A DNA stretch of 64,000 nt, from positions 3,100,001-3,164,000 of the forward strand of contig NW_024468913.1 of assembly GCF_011745365.1 (NCBI RefSeq), written 5' to 3'. Source of the stretch: Cryphonectria parasitica EP155. Taxonomy: Eukaryota > Ascomycota > Sordariomycetes > Diaporthales > Cryphonectriaceae. Positions 55,497 through 64,000 of this stretch are shown piece by piece. Below the pieces are notes generated by a model that was not told the DNA's origin, made no database searches, and saw only the letters and a list, made by a program, of their open reading frames with translations. How positions within the stretch are numbered: position 1 is the stretch's first letter; each line of letters opens with the position of its first letter. Made by a program: the position numbers and the translations under genes.

Positions 55497-56676
55497 GAAA
55501 ATGTTCATGATAGGTAAGACTTGCCTTTGGGTGGTTCCTGGAGGTTGGTACGACAAGGAAATGTCGAGGTCTCTGGGCTTGAATTTTTTATTATTCTGAC
55601 AGGTTTTTCAGGACACTTGACGCATGCAACGGTATTGCGATAGTGATTTTTCTTGCCCCTCTTCAGCGCACACGAGAAATGACTTGGTTGGGTTTTCTTT
55701 TTCCTCTTCTCAACATACACAGAGATGAGGTTGTTTATCCCCTTAACGCACACGAAGTTATCCTTCTAGACATTGAAAATCGGTGAGTAAGGACACAAAA
55801 ATAAAATACAAAAAAAGCTGCTCTTGCAGCAAAAAAAGAGACAAACTACCTGTCTCAATGACTACTTTGCATTGTGAAAGTGAATGATGTTCTGTGGGGA
55901 GGAGAACATGATGGGAAGGGCAGAGTTGTGCTGGCTGTAGTTGAGATGATGCCAGGTTGAGACGAACCACTAGTACGTATGTACATGGTACAGTAGAACT
56001 TGCAAACTTGTGGCTGTGTCTTGCAAGGGCGAGAAATCATGTGGCTGGTGACAGGTTGGCTATGATAAGATGTGGCTGAACCTAGCTAGAGTGAGCTGTC
56101 CGGGCAGATTGTGCAGTAGATTGCAGGGGGGGGGGGCCTCTAGAACAGGGTCCACTATAAGTCCACGTTGCCACTGGTAACCGCTTGCGTTCGGGCTCCC
56201 TCACCACGCCCACGATCCCCCCACTTGCTTTTCCCTACCAACAGAGAACAAACAATATTTACCAGCTCCACAGTCTTGTGACAGAGACTTTTTGCTTCTT
56301 TCCACCTCTCTACAGCTGTGTCAGATTTACTGGTGTTTACCATCATCATCACAACAAGGAGCGACAAAGGGCCAGTCGCCCATTTGATCAACCTCACAGG
56401 CTTTGGCCAGTGGTCCACACCAACTACACACCACGCGACAGCTCAGCTCTAGACTGCTTGCGCTAATGCCGTCACCACGTTCCTAAGCCTGTTCCCTTAT
56501 CCATCCCGCAAGCCCTCATCTGTCTCTCTTCCATCATTCCAAACACCCACCCGTCCTCTCGGCTTCATCGCATTTTGTCAGAAGATCCTACCACCATCAC
56601 GACTGGTGCATGGCATCAATAGAGCCAACAGCCAACAAAAGCCAAGACTAGGCCACGCGACATACAAACTGTCAAG
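55497..56676. other. Intergenic region, 3' flank of Hsp20-domain gene and src1 promoter
   Basis: 1.2 kb. AT-rich to about 55980, G-run near 56128-56136, then C/T-rich leader sequence before the ATG at 56677. No coding region recognised. Confidence 0.5.
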
Positions 56677-59015
56677 ATGTCGGACACGGAGGTTGATTAT
56701 CTTCAACCCGACTTCGACCCAACGTCGGTCACGATGCCGCGCCTGCGCTCCATCCTCGTCAGCCACAACATCCCGTACCCTGCGACCGCAAAGAAGGCAC
56801 AGCTCGTTGAAATCTTCAACGAACACGTCGCTCCACAGGCCAAGAAGATCCTCGACCGACGCGCCAGGGCCAAGAGGTCCAGCATGGGCATCACCAACAT
56901 CGACAACTCCGAGGGATACTCTGTTGCCAACGACGCCATGCCTCCACCGAGCGCGTCGCGACCTCGAGGAAGACCAAAGAAGAACCTCGGCAGCGCCGCG
57001 AGCAGCTTCAAGACCCAGTCCGAGGAGCCCGAGCAGAAGCCTGTCCCGCGCAGCCTGAGCCCGAGGAAACGGTCGTCGCGCTCTGCCAGCCACCAGCTAG
57101 GCTACTCCGATACTGACACCGACAGCCACTACGAGGCTCGACGGTCGCCGCGCAAGCCGTCTCGTCGGCTCGAGCTCACACCGCAGCCCCAGGTCAAGAT
57201 AGAGGAGTCCGACGAGAACGACAACGTCTTCTCCACCGACAACCCCTTCCAGAGTGGTAGCTCCCCCCTGCCTGAAGAGACCCCGTCGAGCCGCAGGAGG
57301 ACTACTGCCGGCGGCCTTGACTCGCCCGCCAAAAGGCCGACCAGCTCCTACTCTAGGAGACGGACGGGAGAGACGCCCAAGCCCGCCGGGGCAGAGCATA
57401 CCGCGATCTCTAGATCCATCGAGGTTCCTCTGCGCGACTTCGCCCGATCGCGGACGCCGCAGACGCCCGAACCTGTCATGGAAGCGAGCGAGGAGTTCAC
57501 ACCCGAAGAGCAGCTCGCGCTCGCCCAGGAAGATGCCGCTCGGGCAGACACGGCCGTGGTGCCCCATCGCCAGAACAAGAGAACAGGCAGCCTAGCGACC
57601 CCGATCTGGGTCCTCCTCGTCACCGTCCTGGGTGCTTACGGCGCCTGGTATCGACAGGAAAAAGTCGCTGTGGGCTACTGCGGTGTGGGCAGGCCCACCC
57701 ACGAGGTCATCCCCCGGCACGTCAGCTATCAGGACTACGACTTTGACGTTCCCGAGTGGGCCATCAAGCTGGCAGAGCCGGAGTGCGAGCCCTGCCCACC
57801 CCACGCTTATTGCTATGCGGACAACTCGGTGCGTTGCGAGGACGACTATATTCTGAAGCCCCATCCGCTGTCTGCAGGCGGTCTCGTTCCGCTCCCACCC
57901 ACCTGTGAGCCCGATGGCGAAAAGGTCCGCCGCGTCAAGGCCGTCGCCGACAAGGCTGTGGAGGAGCTCCGGGAGCGCAGGGCCAAGTTCGAGTGTGGGG
58001 AGCTGGTCGACGACAAGGGTCGGCAGCCAGAGAGCCCCGCCATTGCGGTGGAGGAACTGAAGGAGACGGTCAGCGAGCAGAGGAGCAAGAAGCTCAGCAA
58101 GAAGGAGTTTGACGACCTGTGGAGCGCCGCTCTGGGCGAGATTGAGACGAGGGATGAGATCCAAGTGGAAGAAAGGGGCGAGCTAGAATCACAGCCGTAA
58201 GTTTTACTCCTCCCTTCTTCGTTCCCCTCTTTGTTATGTCCCTTCCCATCATCGCCTTCGCCACCTACTGGACAGGTCCACCACCCCTCTGATTTGAGCA
58301 CCCGCCTCTTGTCTTGTTTGCGGAAGTCCGAGAAACAATTTTCATTAGAAGACGACAGTATTAACTTATGGGTCCAACTAACCAGACCTGTGTTCGATCC
58401 AGAAACGATTCCGGTTCCGGAGGCGTTTCAACCACGTACCTGGCGTCCACCTCTCTCGCTCGCATTCCGCTCGCGTGCGGCGTCCGCCGCTCCGTCCGCC
58501 TCGGCCTGGAACGACATAAACTTAGCATTGTTTCAGTAGTCATATCGCTGCTGACGGCCATGTACGGGCGCTCGCGCTACCTCTCGAGCCGGGCCATCTC
58601 GGCCCAGATCCCAGCCCTTGTTGAGCTCGTGCTGGGACGTCTGGCGGCACAGAAGGAGCTGGCCTACGAGGAAGGCGGCGAGGATGATCCCTTTCTCTTC
58701 CTGCCGAACATGAGGGATGATGTTCTGCGGTCAGTGCACAGCCTCGCTGAGCGGGAGCGGATCTGGCAGCGGGTCAGGGCCGTGGTCGAGCAGAACACCA
58801 ACGTGCGGACGGGACAGCGCGAGGGGAATAATGGCGAGGTCGGTCGCGCCTGGGAATGGATCGGGCCCAGCGGGGCGGGCGAGAGCAGCGCCCGTCGCAG
58901 GCGTACTGGGCGGGTCTCGTGGGCAGGCGCAGGTGTGAGTGACCAACAAGGTGTTGTCGATAACACGAATATCCACAAACAGTGGGAGGAGCCCGGCTCC
59001 AGGCCGGTGTATTAA
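56677..59015 (+). CDS. src1: Inner nuclear membrane protein Heh1/Src1 (LEM-like HeH and MAN1-Src1 C-terminal domain)
   Basis: Two exons, 56677-58196 and 58403-59015, 710 aa. These proteins sit in the inner nuclear membrane, tether chromatin (rDNA, telomeres) and recruit ESCRT to seal the envelope. The N-terminal HeH/LEM-like fold is at about 11-52 (FDPTSVTMPRLRSILVSHNI, then KKAQLVEIFNEHV). A basic, Ser/Pro-rich nucleoplasmic region with AT-hook-like RPRGRPKKN and NLS-type clusters runs to about 300. The first membrane helix is TPIWVLLVTVLGAYGAW (about 308-324). The luminal part has paired cysteines (CEPCPPHAYCYADNSVRC). The second helix, HKLSIVSVVISLLTAMYG, is encoded in exon 2, followed by the conserved winged-helix end (RDDVLRSVHSLAERERIWQR, EVGRAWEWIG). 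The acceptor is set at 58402 because it restores frame and is preceded by a CTAAC branch site. Without splicing the frame ends at the donor. Confidence 0.9.
58197..58402 (+). other. src1 intron whose donor contains an in-frame stop
   Basis: The donor GTAAGT is read in the exon-1 frame as CCG TAA, so a retained intron would end the protein after ESQP, before the second membrane helix. CTAAC branch-like motif near 58378, acceptor CCAG at 58399-58402. Confidence 0.75.
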
Positions 59016-59650
59016 TTGAGTTGGACTTGTGTCTGAGGACAGGCGTTTAGGCCGGGAAGGTTGGATGTTGTGATTTTGTTTCCCTCATCCTTGTGTGCAC
59101 CATTCGAGTGCACACATTCTTTATTTATATAACGTCCATTCCATCTCTGCTTGTACTTATGGAGGGGAGGGGAGGGCGGTTGGCTTGTGGTTGTCTCGCA
59201 ACTTCGATACCAATTCAGAGTTTATAAATAACATGAGAGCGAATCAGGACATATTTGGCACTTTCTTTAACTTGTGTCGCGCATATACTCTTTTCAAGAA
59301 CCCGCGAGGTTAGTTGCAACATTGTCTCAGGTTGATGATCGGAATCCGACGAAGCAGGAGAAAGAGTAGATAGACGTTTAGTTCCAAACAATATAAGTAG
59401 TAATTATTCACAGCCCACACCACCTCGTACTTATTGATATCAGCTCGACCTACCTTTCTTGCTCTGAAGCGCAGAATAGAATGAAATTCAAGATATACGT
59501 GCCCAAACGCCCCTATAAGCCCCTCCACACACACTCTGATGCAAACTTGGCAACACTATGCCCAAATCCTCGAACAAGCACTCCAAGGGTATCTATCCTA
59601 CAATCTAGACTCATATATAGATATATGTAGATCCATTACCTAGCACAGTC
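59016..59650. other. Short intergenic region between convergent genes
   Basis: 3' flanks of src1 and the sugar transporter. AT-rich, no open frame of note. Confidence 0.5.
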
Positions 59651-62119
59651 TTAAATATATTTCAACCGCCTCGTAACCACAGCAGCGACGCCCGCAGCCC
59701 CGGCCCCGATAAAAAGACAAACAGCAATAGCATTCGGCCCCTCTGCAGAATGCAGCTCCGCCGGGTCGGCATCGGCGGCCAGCTCGGGGCTCTTGCCGGG
59801 CTCGAGCACGGCGAAGACGACGGTGGAGATGAAGGTGCCGATGAACTGCGGGATGGTCTGGTAGATGTTCAGGATGCCAAAGTAGATGCCCGAGAGCTCG
59901 CCTGTGGTGCCGCTGGCTATGCTGTGGGGGCTGTCGTCTGGGCCGTGCTCGACGAAGAGGAGGTGGTTGTGGTGGTGGTCGGCTCGGCTGGGGGGTGAGG
60001 TGGTGGAGGTGGTGGTGGTGGTGTTGGCGATGCCTCCGCTGAGCTCGATGGCGTCGGGAGCGTCGGAGAGGCGGCGGTACGAGGCTGGGTCGCTGGAGAT
60101 TTTGTTGACTTCGATTCCCATCATGGCCACTGGGGCCCAGGAAACAATGCTCCATGCTGTGGGTGGTGTTTTTGTCAGTCAAGCTTCTTTTCCCGAGATA
60201 TACGTTCATAAAATAAAGAATAAATAAATAAATAAAAAAGAGGAAGAAGAAGCAAAGAAATAGGGAGAAAAAAAAAGATCAGCAACAACTCACGTATCCC
60301 GCAAAAGACAACCAGGGCAGTGGCAAAGCGAAAGCTCGTGGCAAAGGGCGCAAAGAACATGGCGCTGGCAAACAGCACATGGCCGGCGACCCAGATGCTG
60401 AGCAGGTCGGGCTTGTGCTTGCTGAAGCCCTCGACCAGGTGGGCGATGCTCTGCGGGGGCCGCCTGGTGAACCTCTCGTCCTCCGGGGCGCGCACAAACA
60501 GCGGGAGCAGCCAGGCGCCCGTGAAGGTCATGAACGAGTAGATGGTCAGCGTGTAGCTGCCGATGCGGCCCATGTCGCCCAGGGCGTCGGACGACATCTT
60601 GTTCGCGTCGGCCGCCGCGTCGTAGCGGAAGTATGTCTCGCCCACCCACGTGCTCCCGTAGACGTTGAAAGGGAACCAGCCGATCCAGCCCCAGAAGACG
60701 GCCCAGCAGATGCCCTGGATGCGCGGCGGCAGGTCCAAAAAGGTCGACCAGATCTGTCGCAGCACCTTGAAGCGGCCGCCGCCGTCGCCGCCGCTGCCGT
60801 GCGGGTGGAGGTGGTCACGCCGTGCGGGGCTGATGAGAACACGCTCCGTCACGGCCCAGCACGTCACGAACGAGGTGAAGAGGATGCCCAGGGCGGCGAT
60901 GAGCGTCAGCTGCTGGAACTGCGTCGCGCCGAGCGATGTACCCAGGGTGCCGGGCAGGTCCACGGCGCCCATGCCGTAGCCTACAATGTGGCCCAGCGAG
61001 CCCATCCTGCCCGCCCACGCCGCGCCTGTCTGCTGCTTTGCGATGGGCAGCGTGTCCACGAGGAGACTTCTCGAGCAGGACATGACTGCGACGAAGGAGG
61101 AGAGAAAGGTTAGTGCTATCAGAAAAGACATGGAATAGAAAGAAGAAGAAGACAATAGAAACCCGAGATGGTAGCAACTCACCTGCGTTGATGGCAAAGT
61201 CCGTCACATACAGTGCCGACACGGCAACAAAGATGATGAGCATCTTGGCCAGGTCAGTGTCGGTCGGCATCACCAACGAGACAAGCTGCCTCGTCCAGCC
61301 AAGCGTAATCAGCCCTCCCGCGACAATGATGGACCCAACGACGATATACGGTCTCCTCCGCCCCCATCTCGACCGCGTCGAGTCTGCCAGCGCCCCTACA
61401 ATAGGCTGGGTGATGAGCCCAGACAGCGGGCCCGCGATCCACACCAGCGAGGTCTGGCTCTTGGTCAGGCCCAGGTTGAGGAGATAGGGCGTGCAATATG
61501 TCATCTCGACGCCCCAGGTGAATGTGATGCCAAAGTGCACCGCACACAGAAGCATCATCCGCACCCCTTTTGCCATGATGGTCAGAAACGGAAGACAAAT
61601 CTTGTTGTGTGGGCCATCTAAAAACTGCCCTTTCAACCAAGACGAAAAAAAAGAGGGGCACTCACACTCGGTCCGCCCTTTGATCTCGGGTTGCCCCGAC
61701 CATGATGATACCATCGCGCGTATCTCCTCCTCTTCCTCTTCCTCCTTGCAGAGGTCAGGTCCCTCGTCTCTGTCGCACCCCTCGTCGTCCTCTGTATCAC
61801 AACAACTGGCGCTCTCTGTCGCCCCCTCCTCCCGTGTACTCGCGCTGTCGCAGCTGCGCTCCCAGTGGTCGCCGTACCGCTTGTAGAGTTCACTAGTGTA
61901 GTTGTTGTGATTCTCGGTGTGGAAGGGTAGTTTCCACAGGCTAGTCTGTCTCGCTACTGAGGCTTCGCCGTCGAGAAAGGAGAAGGCCTTGGTTGGCCGT
62001 GGGGAGGTCTTGAGTTTGCACGGCTTTTGGTCTGTAGTAGCACTGGCATCACTGTCAATTGGTGTCGCCGTCGAGGAGAGGGGCGCCCAGCAGAAATTGG
62101 ATCTACCCGGCTTGGGCAT
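59651..62119 (-). CDS. SUT-type sucrose/alpha-glucoside proton symporter (GPH/MFS fold)
   Basis: Minus-strand model of four exons: 62119-61666, 61617-61183, 61085-60294 and 60156-59651, 728 aa, all junctions GT/AG and in frame. It resembles fission-yeast Sut1 and plant sucrose carriers, which import maltose or sucrose with protons at the plasma membrane. Family marks: GVEMTYCTPYLLNLGL in the first helices, GPLSGLITQPIVGALAD, then RSRWGRRRPYIV in the cytoplasmic loop 2-3, AVMSCSRSLLVDTLP across the exon 2/3 junction, and IPWSIVSWAPVAMM across exon 3/4. The N-terminal 150 residues are hydrophilic with an acidic CKEEEEEEEI run, longer than in many relatives. A loop in exon 4 has a Thr run and His-rich RADHHHNHLL. 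Exon 1/2 splicing removes a 48-nt stop-free intron, so both readings stay in frame. The sugar specificity cannot be told from sequence. Confidence 0.88.
60208..60236. repeat. (ATAA)n repeat within a transporter intron
   Basis: A/T-rich repeat of AAATA-type units in intron 3 of the minus-strand transporter gene. Confidence 0.85.
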
Positions 62120-63168
62120 TGGGAAACGTGTGTCTGGCTTGTCTGGCTCAAGCAGGAAAAAGGAACAACGCTGCCAGTGCAGGGTAAGGAGGCTTGGGGA
62201 GTATGTAGCGTATGAAGGAAAGAGGTTCGAGGTGGAACAGGCTGGTCGCGTCGCGATCTTACTTACAGTAATACACTTTCTATTGTAGCCAGTGGTGTTT
62301 CTTTTGAGAAATGGTCACTACAAAGGCTTCCCAAGGGAGGAGTACAGAAGGAGGGGGGGAGGGAATGAGTGTCGGGATTCACAGGTATTCGAGTGAGACC
62401 TGGAAAGTTCAGAGTAAAAAAGTAAAGAACGTGGAGGACGTGTCAAGAAGGGGTTGAGGAATGAGGAGAGCTTAGAGTCGCAAGGGAGAGAATTACGTAC
62501 GTCTCCGACGCCAGCGATTAGGGGACCCCACGCCCCTAAATTTAGCGAGCTGTCAGCCAGGTTCCCACGCTAGAACACGGCCCGCTGATTCGGCTCCCAG
62601 GGCTCTGGAACATGTGGGGACCGAGAAAGGCTGAACCCTGTACCGGTTATGGATGAGATGGGAAATGTAGTATATTCATCCCGATGCTTCCTTCAGACAT
62701 TTGCCACTTTCTAGTTGAAGGAGTGATAGAGAGAAAGAAAAAACCCAAAAAGAAGAAGAAAATTGAATAACTGTAGTGGAGATATGGGCTCCATGCCAAG
62801 AACTTAAATGACTGATTCAGAAAGCAATCATGATCTGGAACCCCATCAGCACCTCCTGTTAAGCATTAAAATAGGTGCTTCTGAGCCCTGGTAGGAAAAC
62901 GCTCAGGCGCACCTCACATGTTTCTTTTCTTCCTGATTTGGTGGTTTTATTCTTTTAGTCTTGCCTCGTAGCCCACCCAATTCAAAATAGAAGGTCTAAG
63001 TCACAAATGAATTCATTCCAAAGGTGAATCCAGCTCATGTGCATAACTCATGCTCCAAAAAGAGATGGGACTTGAATCTGATTCCCCAAATCTATAGATT
63101 GCCAAAAGAGAAATTACCATGCCACAAGTCAAAGAAATGGAGGACTGCAAAATGGTTACCTTTGCCTC
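62120..63168. other. Intergenic region, transporter promoter
   Basis: About 1 kb upstream of the minus-strand transporter and downstream of the minus-strand gene at 63169. It contains A-rich low complexity at 62725-62765 and otherwise no recognisable element or coding frame. Confidence 0.5.
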
Positions 63169-63978
63169 TTACTCCATAGAAGCATGTTCCATGCCCAAAT
63201 CACCCTCCATGACAGCCTTGTTGATTTGTTCACGCCACTCAGACAGCTCTTGCATGCCCTTGCAGACGCAGTCCTGAGCATCATGCAGCATGTTGAGACG
63301 CTCCTGGAGCACATCAATAGAGGATGCAGCCTGTCTCAACTCAAGTCCCTCGGAGCTGAGGAGCTTATACTCTGGGTCTTCCGCACCCCGGGTCCTTATG
63401 GAGAGCTCTTCGACGATCCCAATGATGTTATCACGCTTCCTATCTCGGACCAACACATTCTGGTCGAGCTGAGATTTCAATGAGACATTTCCTTGGTCAA
63501 TGTGCACAACAAGATCATGGAAGATGCGGTATCCCTGGTGAATATTTCCAATGAGTCTCTTTGCGTTGGCGGCTCTGCTCCTGATCCGGTCTTCAGTCAT
63601 CGTGACGGTCTGCGCCGAATTCTGAATCTGTTCGGAAGAGCTGCCCCCATCTGGAGGCCTGGACTCCAGTGCTTGACCTTGGCGGATCGTCTTCTCTATA
63701 GTCTCCGCCCTATAGTGCTGAAAACGAAGCTGTAAGGACGGATCTCTCCGCAGAAAGGAAACGAGGATCACATGGCGCCAGAATACCCAGTCCACAGCTT
63801 CAGGCAGTGGCGGTGAAGGTTGAAGGCTGCCGACGATGCACATGGCAGCCAGACAGATGGCTGGTCTGTTGTTGCTCCTTACGAGCTGGTCAGGACATAC
63901 ACAGTGCTGGTGATGCCACGCGTCGGGATCTGGATCGCGGTCTGGAAGCATGAAGCTTATCAGACGAGCTACTCGCAT
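63169..63978 (-). CDS. Hypothetical coiled-coil protein, possibly cut by window edge
   Basis: Frame of 269 aa from ATG 63978; the frame remains open upstream to the window end, so the true start may lie outside. I do not recognise the family. Residues 1-75 contain Cys/His and a Trp-rich segment (AVDWVFWRHVILVSFLRRD) with some hydrophobic character. From about 85 to 260 the sequence is helical and heptad-like (FQHYRAETIEKTIRQGQ, RIRSRAANAKRLIGNIHQ, ASSIDVLQERLNMLHDAQD), suggesting a coiled coil. Similar helical stretches occur in fungal proteins with vegetative-incompatibility or ankyrin architectures, but nothing here proves it. A short intron near the N-terminus (GTATGT at about 63902) is possible. 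Confidence 0.55.
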   Translation of the reverse strand: MRVARLISFMLPDRDPDPDAWHHQHCVCPDQLVRSNNRPAICLAAMCIVGSLQPSPPLPEAVDWVFWRHVILVSFLRRDPSLQLRFQHYRAETIEKTIRQGQALESRPPDGGSSSEQIQNSAQTVTMTEDRIRSRAANAKRLIGNIHQGYRIFHDLVVHIDQGNVSLKSQLDQNVLVRDRKRDNIIGIVEELSIRTRGAEDPEYKLLSSEGLELRQAASSIDVLQERLNMLHDAQDCVCKGMQELSEWREQINKAVMEGDLGMEHASME

Positions 63979-64000
63979 GGTGCGGTCAGACTTGTCGCTG

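Overview
The window is eukaryotic nuclear DNA, most likely from a filamentous ascomycete and probably a Sordariomycete. Genes are separated by 0.6-5 kb, introns are short (48-206 nt) with GTAAGT/GTATGT/GTGAGT-type donors, and the gene set (NUC-1-type bHLH factor, PMT4-type mannosyltransferase, Mph1, Mex67, Heh1/Src1, SUT-type sugar carrier, DUF7707-type surface protein) is typical of these fungi. I cannot name the species. I see no operon, CRISPR array, phage, rRNA, tRNA or intact transposon.

Layout. 1-816 (-): 5' part of a secreted, probably GPI-anchored Cys-rich protein. 4679-7442 (-): an 879-aa protein I do not recognise. 9095-10534 (-): She3-like coiled-coil protein. 12944-13480 (+): small two-pass membrane protein. 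14917-15650 (-): mitochondrial RidA/Mmf1-type deaminase with a 14-nt exon. 18376-20808 (+): PMT4-type protein O-mannosyltransferase. 21560-22291 (-) and 23314-23853 (+): two small Cys-rich hypothetical proteins. 23854-29017: a repeat-rich 5.2-kb intergenic stretch in front of a three-finger C2H2 regulator (29018-31405, +). 34778-37057 (-): kelch-like single-pass surface protein. 41863-44153 (-): mRNA export factor Mex67, divergent from the helicase Mph1 (44997-48392, +). 49139-49384: a MITE-like inverted-repeat element. 50200-52404 (+): phosphate regulator NUC-1. 54168-55496 (+): large Hsp20-domain protein. 56677-59015 (+): inner nuclear membrane protein Heh1/Src1. 59651-62119 (-): SUT-type alpha-glucoside/sucrose transporter. 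63169-63978 (-): partial coiled-coil protein at the window edge.

The genes do not form one pathway. They are mostly core eukaryotic functions (protein glycosylation, mRNA export, fork remodelling, nuclear envelope, phosphate regulation) mixed with wall/surface and transport genes. No new defence or biosynthetic system is evident. The most interesting signals concern gene structure: a Heh1/Src1 intron whose donor itself holds the in-frame stop and which separates one-TM from two-TM forms; a 14-nt exon in the RidA gene; stop-free introns divisible by three in the zinc-finger and transporter genes; and the MITE-like element. Gene models come from reading splice signals and family conservation by eye, with no transcript evidence.
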